DNA from: Actinomycetes bacterium
Lineage (GTDB): Bacteria > Actinomycetota > Actinomycetes > Actinomycetales > Cellulomonadaceae
Assembly (NCBI GenBank): GCA_023389545.1
Contig: JAEWEI010000132.1
Span: 1 to 5,711 of the forward strand
Length of the DNA stretch: 5,711 nt
Reading direction: 5' to 3'
The position numbers and the translations under genes were made by a program. Below, piece after piece: positions 1-5,711 of this stretch. Within the stretch, counting starts at the first letter, position 1. Each line of letters begins with the position of its first letter. The notes beneath the pieces are model-generated. The model was not told the DNA's origin. It ran no database searches and worked only from the letters and a program-made list of their open reading frames with translations.

Positions 1-578
1 AGGGAGAGCGACGTGACGTCCGCGTCGGGGATGCCGCACGGCACAATCCGCTCGTAGGCGCCCAGGTCGGCGTCGCAGTTCAGCGCGAAGCCGTGCATGG
101 TGACGCCCCGGGCGACACGGACGCCGATGGCGGCGACCTTCCGGGCCCGGCGCGCGGGGGTCCCGTCGGGCCCGGCGGCCGGGTCGGCGGGGAACCAGAC
201 CCCGCTGCGTCCCTCGACCCGTTCGGCAGCGAGGCCCAGGTCGGCGCATGCGCGGATGAGCGTCTCCTCGAGCGCCCGCACGTAGCGGACGACGTCGACG
301 GGGCTGGGCAGGCGCACGATCGGGTAGCCCACGAGCTGGCCGGGCCCGTGCCACGTGATGCGTCCGCCCCGGTCCACGTCCACGACGGGTGAGCCGTCGA
401 CAGGTCGGTCCCAGGACGCTGTGCGGCGACCGGCGGTGTAGACGTCCTCGTGCTCGCAGAGCAGCACGGTGTCCTCCCGGTCGCCTGCGGCCACCGCGGC
501 GTGCACTTCGCGCTGGAGGTCCCAGGTCGGCTGGTAGGGGAGCAGGCGCGTCCCCAGGTCGAGCTCGACGAACTGCAT
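1..578 (-). CDS. lipB: Octanoyltransferase LipB (lipoyl(octanoyl) transferase), 3' end outside the window
   Basis: LipB moves the octanoyl group from octanoyl-acyl carrier protein to the lipoyl domains of 2-oxoacid dehydrogenases and the glycine cleavage H protein; LipA then inserts sulfur. It acts in the cytoplasm. The first 192 residues are visible, most of a usual 210-250 residue protein. Family signatures seen: [17 protein letters not shown] (residues 70-86), a lysine-containing segment [26 protein letters not shown] (146-167) and [14 protein letters not shown] (178-191). The two catalytic residues of the family, Lys147 and Cys181, are both present, so the enzyme looks functional. The ATG at 578 gives the normal N-terminus. 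It has no Shine-Dalgarno, but a TAGCCT hexamer lies six bases upstream, fitting a leaderless transcript. It starts 9 bases after the marR stop on the same strand, so read-through from marR is possible. lipA often follows lipB in actinobacteria, but lies outside this window if present. Confidence 0.96.
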   Translation of the reverse strand, partial: MQFVELDLGTRLLPYQPTWDLQREVHAAVAAGDREDTVLLCEHEDVYTAGRRTASWDRPVDGSPVVDVDRGGRITWHGPGQLVGYPIVRLPSPVDVVRYVRALEETLIRACADLGLAAERVEGRSGVWFPADPAAGPDGTPARRARKVAAIGVRVARGVTMHGFALNCDADLGAYERIVPCGIPDADVTSLS

Positions 579-584
579 GCGGCC

Positions 585-590
585 AGGCTA
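585..590 (-). promoter_or_regulatory. Putative -10 hexamer for leaderless lipB transcript
   Basis: On the minus strand TAGCCT (TAnnnT form) ends six bases before the lipB ATG, the spacing expected if transcription starts at the A of the ATG. No Shine-Dalgarno is present in front of lipB. The hexamer includes the TAG stop codon of the upstream marR gene. I could not see a convincing -35 element, so this is an inference from spacing and from the similar arrangement at two other genes in the window. Confidence 0.4.
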
Positions 591-1130
591 TCCCTGGTCC
601 GACGGGCGCCCGCCGTCTGGCCGAGTGCTGGGCGCCTCGCGGTCCTCCGGCCTGGCGACGATGGCCAGGAGGCCGCGGAGCTGCTCGACCTGCTCCGCTG
701 TGAGCCCGCGCGCGGTCATCTGCTCGGCGGGGACCGGATCGGCGGCCACTGCCGCTGCGGCACGCCCGGCGTCGGTGACGGCGATGACGTGCCGACGGCG
801 GTCGTCCTGGTGTGCGGTGCGCGTGACGTAGCCGGTGCGCTCCATCTTCGCGAGCACGCGGCTCATCGTCTGCTCGGTCACGCCGCATGCCTTCGCGAGC
901 TCGCGCTGGGAGTGCGGGCGGCGCATGAGGTGCACGAGGACGGGAAGGCTGGCGTGGTTGAGCTCCCAGTTGGACAGGTGGGCGTTCCACTCGCGCTCGA
1001 CGCGGCGGGAGGCGGCCGACAGCAGCCGGCCGAGGGGCCAGTCGCGCAGGTCGGCGGAGCCCATCTGGTCCCACGGCATCGCGCCCTCGGCGGGTGGCTC
1101 CTGCTGCTGGGACAGGGGCTCAGTGGCCAT
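588..1130 (-). CDS. MarR-family winged helix-turn-helix transcriptional regulator
   Basis: A 180-residue cytoplasmic DNA-binding protein, expected to act as a dimer that is released from DNA by a small-molecule ligand or stress. The MarR core is clear: a helical dimerisation part (about 30-70), then the winged helix-turn-helix from SQRELAKACGVTEQTMSRV (74-92) through the wing with a DDRRRH motif (109-114) and the family's ITDAGR-like end (here AVTDAGR, 117-123), and C-terminal dimerisation helices to about 160. The last 20 residues are charged, proline-rich and probably disordered. The start at 1130 is preferred because GGAAGGA lies 9 bases upstream. In-frame ATGs at 1157, 1175 and 1187 also exist; the one at 1157 has AGGGAG at similar spacing. 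It is divergent from the MMPL transporter gene, and the 18-bp palindrome between them is the likely operator for both genes, making autoregulation and pump repression the natural reading. The ligand cannot be deduced. Confidence 0.93.
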   Translation of the reverse strand: MATEPLSQQQEPPAEGAMPWDQMGSADLRDWPLGRLLSAASRRVEREWNAHLSNWELNHASLPVLVHLMRRPHSQRELAKACGVTEQTMSRVLAKMERTGYVTRTAHQDDRRRHVIAVTDAGRAAAAVAADPVPAEQMTARGLTAEQVEQLRGLLAIVARPEDREAPSTRPDGGRPSDQG

Positions 1131-1139
1131 CGGCTCGCG

Positions 1140-1146
1140 TCCTTCC
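1140..1146 (-). promoter_or_regulatory. Ribosome binding site of marR
   Basis: GGAAGGA on the minus strand, 9 bases before the ATG at 1130. It is the best Shine-Dalgarno match in front of any start in this window and decides the start chosen for the MarR-family gene over the upstream in-frame ATGs. Confidence 0.6.
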
Positions 1147-1149
1147 GAA

Positions 1150-1178
1150 TTGCGCATCGCGACCGGCTCCCTCATAGT
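1150..1178 (+). promoter_or_regulatory. Putative promoter of the MMPL transporter gene
   Basis: TTGCGC (1150-1155), 17-base spacer, CATAGT (1173-1178). The match to the sigma-70 type consensus is 3/6 and 4/6, with ideal spacing. Seven bases after the -10 element is the A of the transporter ATG at 1186, so the transcript would be leaderless, in agreement with the absence of a Shine-Dalgarno. The last base of the -10 element and the start point lie in or next to the 18-bp palindrome, so a bound regulator would block initiation. Confidence 0.45.
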
Positions 1179-1179
1179 A
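1174..1179 (-). promoter_or_regulatory. Possible -10 hexamer of marR
   Basis: TACTAT on the minus strand matches the -10 consensus at 4 of 6 positions and would start transcription near 1167, leaving a leader of roughly 35 bases that carries the GGAAGGA ribosome site. No clear -35 hexamer is visible. It overlaps the transporter's -10 element on the other strand and touches the palindrome, so one bound dimer could repress both directions. Confidence 0.3.
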
Positions 1180-1195
1180 CTCAGCATGCTGAGTA
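1178..1195. promoter_or_regulatory. 18-bp perfect palindrome, probable MarR-family operator
   Basis: TACTCAGCATGCTGAGTA is identical to its own reverse complement over all 18 bases; symmetry stops at the flanking G1177/A1196. Size and perfect dyad symmetry fit the binding site of a MarR dimer. It lies in the only stretch between the divergent regulator and transporter genes, overlaps the likely promoters of both, and contains the transporter's start codon (1186-1188) at its centre. No second copy was noticed in the window. Binding by this regulator is an inference from position and symmetry. Confidence 0.75.
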
Positions 1196-3507
1196 AAAGC
1201 GCCGGGGCAGTCGGCCGAGCTCTCGTGATCGTCGCTGTCCTCGCCGCCTGGCTGGCCATCGGCGGGGTGGGGGGGATGGCCCAGGGCCGCCTCTCGCAGG
1301 TTCAGACCAATGACACGGCAGCATTCCTGCCGTCGTCTGCGGAGTCGACCCGGGCCGCCGAGGCAGGTCAAGGGTTCATCGACAATGAGACCTTACCGGT
1401 GCTCGTGGTCATGACGCCCTCCGACGGAGGGGACGTCACCCCGGCCCAGCTCGGCGCGGTGCAGCAGTACCTGCAGACCCTGCCGGAGACGCCCATCCCG
1501 GGCGCCGACGCCGACGCCGGCGACCCCACGACGTTCGCCGATGTGCTGGCCGGTCCCACAGTCGCCGTCCCCTCCGAGGACGGCAAGGCGCTGCTGATCC
1601 CGCTGTCCCTCGACGCCGCCGCCACCGAGGAGCCGCTCGCGGACGGCGAGGCGGTCACCGGCGCCGTCGTCTCCGAGCTGCGCGCGTCCCTCGCTGACGA
1701 GCTGGGCGCCACCGCCGACTCCGCCGGAGAGCTCGGCCTCAACGCCTGGGTCACCGGGCCCGGCGGCTACGTGGCCGACCTCGTCGAGGCGTTCGGCGGC
1801 ATCGATGGCGTGCTCCTGCTCGTCGCGCTCGGAGCCGTCCTGGTCATCCTGATCCTCGTCTACCGCTCGCCGTTCCTCCCGCTCATCGTCATCCTCTCGG
1901 CCGTCTTCGCGCTGTGCCTCGCGGCCCTGGTGGTGTACAACCTGGCCGCCAACGGGACGCTGGTGCTCAACGGCCAGGCGCAGGGCATCCTCTCCATTTT
2001 GGTCGTGGGCGCCGCCGTGGACTACTCGTTGCTGCTCGTCAGCCGCTACCGCGAGGAACTGCGCCGAGTGCCGAGCACGTACACGGCAATGGCGCGGGCG
2101 GTGCGCGGCTCCATCGAGCCGATCGCCGCAAGCGCCGGCACCGTCATCGCCGGCCTGCTGTGCCTGCTGCTCTCGGACCTCGGGTCCAACCGGAGCCTGG
2201 GCCCCGTGGGTGCGATCGGCATCGCCTCGGCGCTGTTGGCCACCCTCACGCTGCTGCCCGCGCTGCTGCTCATCCTGGGCTCGCGCTCGCGCGGTCTGTT
2301 CTGGCCGCGCAAGCCCCGGCCCACCGAGGGCGCCGCGACCGCCACGTCCCCGGCGCTCCGCCCCACCGCAGAGGTGCTCACCGGGCTGTGGGGTCGCCTG
2401 GCACGGTTCGTCGGCGCCCACGCCCGCCCGGTCTGGGCGATCACCACGCTCGTGCTCATCGGCGGCGCGGCCTTCCTGCCCACCCTGCAGGCCTCGGGCA
2501 CCAACCAGTCCGACGTCTTCCTGACGCCCGTCGACTCAGTGGCAGGAGAGGAAGTCCTCGCCGAGCACTTCCCAGCCGGCGTCGTCCAGCCCGCAGTGGT
2601 CATCACCCCCGAGGCCGACCTGGAGGCCGTGGTGGACGCGGCCGAGGGCGTTGACGGCGTCGAGTCGGCCACGCCGGTGTCGGATCGGGAGAGCGGCGCG
2701 CCCGTCGGCGGCGCCCCGGCCGACGGGCCACCGGCCGAGCCCCGCGTGGTCGACGGCATGGTGAAGGTCAACGTCATCACCACCGCCGCGTCCGACACCC
2801 AGGACGCCGTCGAGACTGTCGAGCGCCTGCGGGACGCTGTGCACCAGGCCTCGCCCGAGGCCCTCGTGGGCGGCGCGGCGGCGCAGACCCTCGACACGCA
2901 GATCGCCGGCGCCCGCGACCTCAAGGTCATCGTGCCCACTGTGCTCGCCGTGATCCTGGTGATCCTCGTCATCCTGCTGCGCGCCCTCGTCGCCCCGCTC
3001 CTGCTCGTGGTGGCGAACGTGCTGTCCTTCGCCGCGGCACTCGGCATCGCGGCGGTGGTCTTCAACCACGTGCTCGACTTTCCCGGCGCCGACCCCACGG
3101 TCCCGCTGTACTCGTTCGTCTTCCTGGTCGCGCTCGGCGTGGACTACTCGATCTTCCTCATGACCCGCGTGCGCGAGGAGACCGTGCACTTCGGCACCCA
3201 TGACGGGGTGCTGCGCGGCCTGGCGGTGACCGGCGGCGTCATCACCTCGGCCGGCGTGGTGCTGGCGGCGACGTTCGGGGCCCTCGGCATCCTGCCGCTG
3301 CTGTTCCTGGCCCAGCTCGCGTTCATCGTGGCCCTCGGCGTGCTGATCGACACGCTCATCGTCCGCAGCCTGCTGGTGCCCGCGCTCGTGCACGACCTGG
3401 GCCGAGTCGCCTGGTGGCCCAGCCGTCTCGCCCGCGCCGACGTCGAGGCGGCCGCACTGGCCGCCCACGAGTCGCAGGCGCCGGTCGCGCAAGGTGGAGG
3501 CCGCTGA
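1186..3507 (+). CDS. MMPL/RND-family membrane transporter (ActII-3/MmpL-like efflux or lipid exporter)
   Basis: A 773-residue inner-membrane pump driven by the proton gradient. Layout follows the two-repeat MMPL plan: TM1 at about 9-31, external porter domain to about 205, five helices between about 209 and 366, a cytoplasmic linker, TM7 at 416-434, second external domain to about 578, and five helices from 581 to about 735. Both repeats carry the proton-relay Asp-Tyr pair of the family in TM4 and TM10: Asp279-Tyr280 (AVDYSLLLVSRYREEL) and Asp653-Tyr654 (GVDYSIFLMTRVREE). The TGPGG motif ahead of TM2 is also present. The length suits streptomycete-type MMPL proteins such as ActII-3 rather than the longer mycobacterial MmpLs. 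The open frame extends upstream to 835, but that part is antisense to marR. The ATG at 1186 gives the expected short N-terminus before TM1; the next ATG (1276) would remove TM1. A rare TTA leucine codon occurs at residue 70. Substrate unknown; control by the adjacent MarR-family protein is likely. Confidence 0.94.
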   Translation: MLSKSAGAVGRALVIVAVLAAWLAIGGVGGMAQGRLSQVQTNDTAAFLPSSAESTRAAEAGQGFIDNETLPVLVVMTPSDGGDVTPAQLGAVQQYLQTLPETPIPGADADAGDPTTFADVLAGPTVAVPSEDGKALLIPLSLDAAATEEPLADGEAVTGAVVSELRASLADELGATADSAGELGLNAWVTGPGGYVADLVEAFGGIDGVLLLVALGAVLVILILVYRSPFLPLIVILSAVFALCLAALVVYNLAANGTLVLNGQAQGILSILVVGAAVDYSLLLVSRYREELRRVPSTYTAMARAVRGSIEPIAASAGTVIAGLLCLLLSDLGSNRSLGPVGAIGIASALLATLTLLPALLLILGSRSRGLFWPRKPRPTEGAATATSPALRPTAEVLTGLWGRLARFVGAHARPVWAITTLVLIGGAAFLPTLQASGTNQSDVFLTPVDSVAGEEVLAEHFPAGVVQPAVVITPEADLEAVVDAAEGVDGVESATPVSDRESGAPVGGAPADGPPAEPRVVDGMVKVNVITTAASDTQDAVETVERLRDAVHQASPEALVGGAAAQTLDTQIAGARDLKVIVPTVLAVILVILVILLRALVAPLLLVVANVLSFAAALGIAAVVFNHVLDFPGADPTVPLYSFVFLVALGVDYSIFLMTRVREETVHFGTHDGVLRGLAVTGGVITSAGVVLAATFGALGILPLLFLAQLAFIVALGVLIDTLIVRSLLVPALVHDLGRVAWWPSRLARADVEAAALAAHESQAPVAQGGGR

Positions 3508-3531
3508 GGCGCACCCGCCCACATGGCCGCC

Positions 3532-3537
3532 TAGGGT
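3532..3537 (+). promoter_or_regulatory. Putative -10 hexamer for leaderless oxidoreductase transcript
   Basis: TAGGGT followed by six bases and the ATG at 3544, the same geometry as at lipB. The sequence GGGTGAG just before the ATG could instead be a weak, closely spaced Shine-Dalgarno. No -35 hexamer is evident, and read-through from the transporter gene 36 bases upstream is also possible. Confidence 0.35.
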
Positions 3538-3543
3538 GAGCGC

Positions 3544-4635
3544 ATGAGCCTCACGCGCCGAGTCGGCCTGGTCGGATACGGATCCGCGGGTCGGAAGATC
3601 CACTCCCGGCTGCTGCGGGAGGCCGGCCTGCGGGTCACCCACGTCGTCACCCGCAGCCCCGAGCGGACCGCCGCCGCGCGCGAGGACTGGCCCGGGGTGA
3701 CAGTCGTCCCGAGCATCGACGCGCTGCTGGACGACGCGGCCGCCCTCGACCTCGTCGTCATCGCGAGCCCCACGGCCGAGCATGCCCACCAGGCGCATGC
3801 GGCGCTCGCGGCCGGGCTGCCGGTCGTGGTCGACAAGCCGCTCGCGACCACCACGGAGGCCGCGCGCGCCCTCGCCCGGGACGCAGAGGGCTCCGGTGGG
3901 CGGCTCACGGTGTTCCAGAACCGCCGCTGGGACCCCGAGCAGCTCACCCTCCAATCAGTCATCGCCGCGGGCGAGCTCGGCCGGGTGCACCGGTTCGAGC
4001 GTCGATGGGAGCGGTGGCGCCCCGAGCCGCAGCGGCGCTGGAAGGAGCAGGACCTGATCGGCGGCGGCCTGCTGCTCGACCTCGGCGCGCACCTGGTGGA
4101 CTCGGCCATCCAGCTCTTCGGGGCCGTGACGAGCGTCTACGCCGAGCTGAGGTCGATCACCACCCCCGCCGAGGACGACGTGTTCCTCGCGCTCACCCAC
4201 CGGCCGGCGCCCGACGGCGCCGTGGTCATCAGCCACCTGCAGGCGAGCGGCCTCACCGGGGCGCCCGGCCCACGCACGCGCGTGCTGGGCGACAAGGGCG
4301 CCTTCCTCGTGACGAGCTACGAGGGGGAGCCGACGCCGTTCGAGGTGCTCGACGAGACGTGGGCAGCACACGGCGGGGATGACGTCGGCGGGTGGCTCGT
4401 GCACGGCGCCGAGCGGATCGCGGTCCCCCGGGCCCCCGGCGGGCATGAGGACTACTACCGTGCCGTGGAGCGCTGGCTCGATGACGGCGCCCCACCGCCA
4501 GTCGACCCCTGGGACGCCGTGCGGACGGCGGCGGTGCTCGACGCCGCGCGCGTCTCCGCCAGCGAGCACCGCGTGGTCGCGATCGGGCCCGCGACGAGCG
4601 GGACGCCGACACACGTCCCGGAGGCTCGGGGCTGA
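3544..4635 (+). CDS. Gfo/Idh/MocA-family NAD(P)-dependent oxidoreductase
   Basis: A 363-residue cytoplasmic dehydrogenase, a normal length for the family, whose members oxidise or reduce a sugar, inositol or related polyol. The N-terminal Rossmann fold begins with VGLVGYGSAG (G11-x-G13-x-x-G16). The family's EKP motif appears as VDKPLA with the catalytic Lys98. FQNRRWD (124-130) follows, then the C-terminal alpha/beta domain with GGGLLLDLGAHLVDSA, in which Asp179, His183 and Asp186 form the usual active-site signature. The QNRRWD and GGGLL-DLG-H-D segments resemble the YdgJ/IolW branch (scyllo-inositol 2-dehydrogenase, NADP-dependent), but substrate cannot be fixed from this alone. The ATG at 3544 starts directly before the nucleotide-binding strand, as expected. 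It lies 36 bases after the transporter gene, on the same strand; no sugar transporter or other catabolic gene is adjacent to suggest a pathway. Confidence 0.94.
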   Translation: MSLTRRVGLVGYGSAGRKIHSRLLREAGLRVTHVVTRSPERTAAAREDWPGVTVVPSIDALLDDAAALDLVVIASPTAEHAHQAHAALAAGLPVVVDKPLATTTEAARALARDAEGSGGRLTVFQNRRWDPEQLTLQSVIAAGELGRVHRFERRWERWRPEPQRRWKEQDLIGGGLLLDLGAHLVDSAIQLFGAVTSVYAELRSITTPAEDDVFLALTHRPAPDGAVVISHLQASGLTGAPGPRTRVLGDKGAFLVTSYEGEPTPFEVLDETWAAHGGDDVGGWLVHGAERIAVPRAPGGHEDYYRAVERWLDDGAPPPVDPWDAVRTAAVLDAARVSASEHRVVAIGPATSGTPTHVPEARG

Positions 4636-4644
4636 GCCCCCTCC
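4620..4644 (+). terminator. Small GC-rich hairpin over the oxidoreductase stop codon
   Basis: GGGGC-TGA-GCCCC (4628-4640) forms a 5-bp stem with the stop codon as loop; outer GGAG (4620-4623) can pair with CTCC (4641-4644) with a 4-base bulge. An alternative pairing GGCTC/GAGCC (4623-4627 with 4634-4638) competes. No T-rich tail follows, so this is at best a weak or factor-assisted terminator. Confidence 0.25.
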
Positions 4645-4650
4645 GGCCTA

Positions 4651-4701
4651 TTCGCCAGCCCGGCCCGTCCGCCAGCCTGACCTCTCCGCCAACCCAGCCT
4701 G
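4651..4701 (+). repeat. Three degenerate 17-bp tandem units in the intergenic spacer
   Basis: CGCCAGCC at 4653-4660, CGCCAGCC at 4670-4677 and CGCCAACC at 4687-4694 recur with an exact 17-base step. Adjacent 17-base units agree at about 12 of 17 positions. They fill half of the 111-base gap between the oxidoreductase stop and the kinase-like gene. The rest of the gap (to 4746) shows no clear element; TTCGAT at 4734-4739, seven bases before the ATG, is a poor -10 candidate. Function unknown; compositional coincidence is possible in such GC-rich DNA. Confidence 0.4.
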
Positions 4702-4746
4702 TGGACGGCGTGGTCTGCGTGCCTTTCGCGCGGTTCGATGGGGCGC

Positions 4747-5711
4747 ATGCCCACGTCGCGCCCCGGCGGCCCCGCCGTCCAGCCTGACCGAGTCGACCCC
4801 GCACTCGCCGCCGCGCTGCTCATGGCGGGGTACCGGGCGCTCGGCCCCGTGGGGCGGGGCAGTGGCGGACCCGCCTGGTCGGCCGCGTCGCTCGACGACC
4901 CGGCGCGGCGCGTCGTCGTCCGCGTGGTCGACCTGGCGCCCGACCCACGCCGTGAGGCCCGTCTGCGCCGCCTCCTCGAGCAGCGGCACCCGCACCTCGC
5001 CCAGCTCGTGGCGGCGGTGCCCGTCCCGCCGAGCCGATGCGCCCTGCTGGTCGAGCACGTCCCCGGCCCGACGCTGGAGGCAGTGCGCGCAGCGCGCGGG
5101 CCGCTGACCTCCGGGGAGGCGGTGACTGTGGCGGTGCCCCTCGCCGACGCCCTAGGCGCGCTGCACTCGGCCGGGCTGGTGCACGGCGACGTCTCACCCG
5201 CGAACGTGGTCATCCGGCAGGACGGCTGCCCCGTGCTGGTCGACCTGCAGGGGTGCGTGGTCGACAGCGGGGGCACGCCAGGCTTCGCCGCGCCGGAGGT
5301 CGAACGCGGCGCGGAGCCCAGCCCGCCGTCGGACGTGCACGCCCTGGCGCGGACAGTGCTCGCCCAGCTCCCGCCGGACCGGCCCCCGGGGATGCCCAGC
5401 GCCGAGCTCACCGAGCTGCGGCACGTGCTCGCCCAGGCCAGCGCCGACGATCCCGACGAGCGCCCCGACGCGCGCGCCTTCGGCGACGCGTGCTTCCGGG
5501 TCGACGAGGCCCTGTCCATCGCGCTGCCGGACCCGGGAGTGCTCGCCCGCACCGAGCTCGCCAGGCTGGGATCGAGCCCCGGCCCGCGCTCCAGCACCCG
5601 GCCCGGATCAGCTCTGCGGGGCCGGGGGACGTCACGGCACCGTGCCGCCGTCCGCTGGAAGGGCCCGGTGCTGGGAGCGGCGATCGCCGTGCTCGTGCTG
5701 GGCGCGGGGGT
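4747..5711 (+). CDS. Membrane-anchored Ser/Thr kinase-like protein (possible pseudokinase), 3' end outside the window
   Basis: 321 codons are visible and the frame is open at the right edge. A Hanks-type kinase domain spans about residues 28-250. Recognisable parts are a glycine loop GRGSGG (36-41), a beta-3 strand VVVRVV, the catalytic loop HGDVSPANVV (146-155, Asp148 and Asn153), a metal-binding segment VDLQG (Asp166), the GTPGFAAPE segment (176-184), and SDVHALA (195-201). Departures from an active kinase are Arg59 where the ATP-binding lysine is expected, Gly for Arg in HRD, Leu-Gln for Phe-Gly in DFG, and only about 18 residues from that Asp to the APE Glu. A basic, Ser/Pro-rich linker (about 274-304) leads into a hydrophobic segment from about residue 306 that looks like a transmembrane helix, so an external C-terminal part may follow. 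The start could also be the in-frame ATG at 4738 (three residues longer); neither has a Shine-Dalgarno. Partner and role unknown. Confidence 0.85.
   Translation, partial: MPTSRPGGPAVQPDRVDPALAAALLMAGYRALGPVGRGSGGPAWSAASLDDPARRVVVRVVDLAPDPRREARLRRLLEQRHPHLAQLVAAVPVPPSRCALLVEHVPGPTLEAVRAARGPLTSGEAVTVAVPLADALGALHSAGLVHGDVSPANVVIRQDGCPVLVDLQGCVVDSGGTPGFAAPEVERGAEPSPPSDVHALARTVLAQLPPDRPPGMPSAELTELRHVLAQASADDPDERPDARAFGDACFRVDEALSIALPDPGVLARTELARLGSSPGPRSSTRPGSALRGRGTSRHRAAVRWKGPVLGAAIAVLVLGAG

Noticed and set aside
835..1185. Upstream in-frame extension of the transporter reading frame (117 extra codons).
   Set aside because: It is antisense to the clearly recognisable MarR-family gene, has no membrane or signal features, and the family N-terminus with TM1 begins right after the ATG at 1186.
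93..1196. Plus-strand open frames over lipB and marR.
   Set aside because: They are antisense to genes with catalytic or DNA-binding signatures and have no recognisable domain.
1393..2421. Long minus-strand open frame opposite the transporter (342 codons).
   Set aside because: Low-complexity Arg/Gly/Gln/Asp-rich translation typical of the antisense of a GC-rich gene; the plus strand has unmistakable MMPL motifs.
3507..3532. Possible terminator after the transporter (AGGCG paired with CGCCT).
   Set aside because: Only 5 bp of stem with a 16-base loop and no T-tract; it also overlaps the likely -10 element of the next gene.
2536..3954. Minus-strand open frame of 472 codons across the transporter end and oxidoreductase start.
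   Set aside because: It spans two real plus-strand genes and their gap, and its translation is biased in composition with no family motif.
4455..5597. Minus-strand open frame of 380 codons opposite the kinase-like gene.
   Set aside because: Ser/Ala/Arg-rich shadow frame; the plus-strand frame has ordered kinase motifs and a transmembrane segment.

Overview
The base composition is strongly G+C-rich, codon third positions are nearly all G or C, and start regions often lack a Shine-Dalgarno sequence. This points to a high-GC actinobacterium, probably within the Micrococcales/Cellulomonadaceae range or a relative. The taxon is inferred from composition and gene style only. The window holds five protein genes and almost no spare DNA; the longest gene-free stretch is about 110 bases. 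No RNA gene, CRISPR array, insertion sequence or phage gene was seen.

Left part, minus strand: the 5' portion of lipB (octanoyltransferase for lipoate synthesis) runs off the left edge. Nine bases upstream of it, in the same direction, ends a MarR-family regulator gene. The regulator is divergent from a plus-strand MMPL/RND-type membrane transporter of 773 residues. The two genes meet at a perfect 18-bp palindrome (1178-1195). It contains the transporter's ATG, overlaps its likely promoter, and is very probably the operator through which the regulator controls the pump and itself.

Right part, plus strand: after a 36-base gap comes a complete Gfo/Idh/MocA-family NAD(P)-dependent oxidoreductase of 363 residues, resembling the scyllo-inositol dehydrogenase-like branch. 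A 111-base spacer with a small hairpin at the stop codon and three degenerate 17-bp tandem units follows. Then comes the start of a gene for a membrane-anchored Ser/Thr-kinase-like protein that runs off the right edge. Its kinase domain keeps the catalytic-loop Asp and Asn and the metal-binding Asp, but has Arg in place of the ATP-binding Lys, so it may be a pseudokinase.

The transporter/regulator pair looks like a self-contained, inducible efflux or lipid-export unit set next to housekeeping lipB. The oxidoreductase and kinase show no obvious functional link to it. lipB, the transporter and the oxidoreductase each have a TAnnnT-like or similar -10 hexamer ending 6-7 bases before the ATG and no convincing Shine-Dalgarno, which suggests leaderless transcripts; marR instead has a good Shine-Dalgarno. 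I see no clearly undescribed system. The items most worth a second look are the start-codon palindrome and the degenerate kinase.
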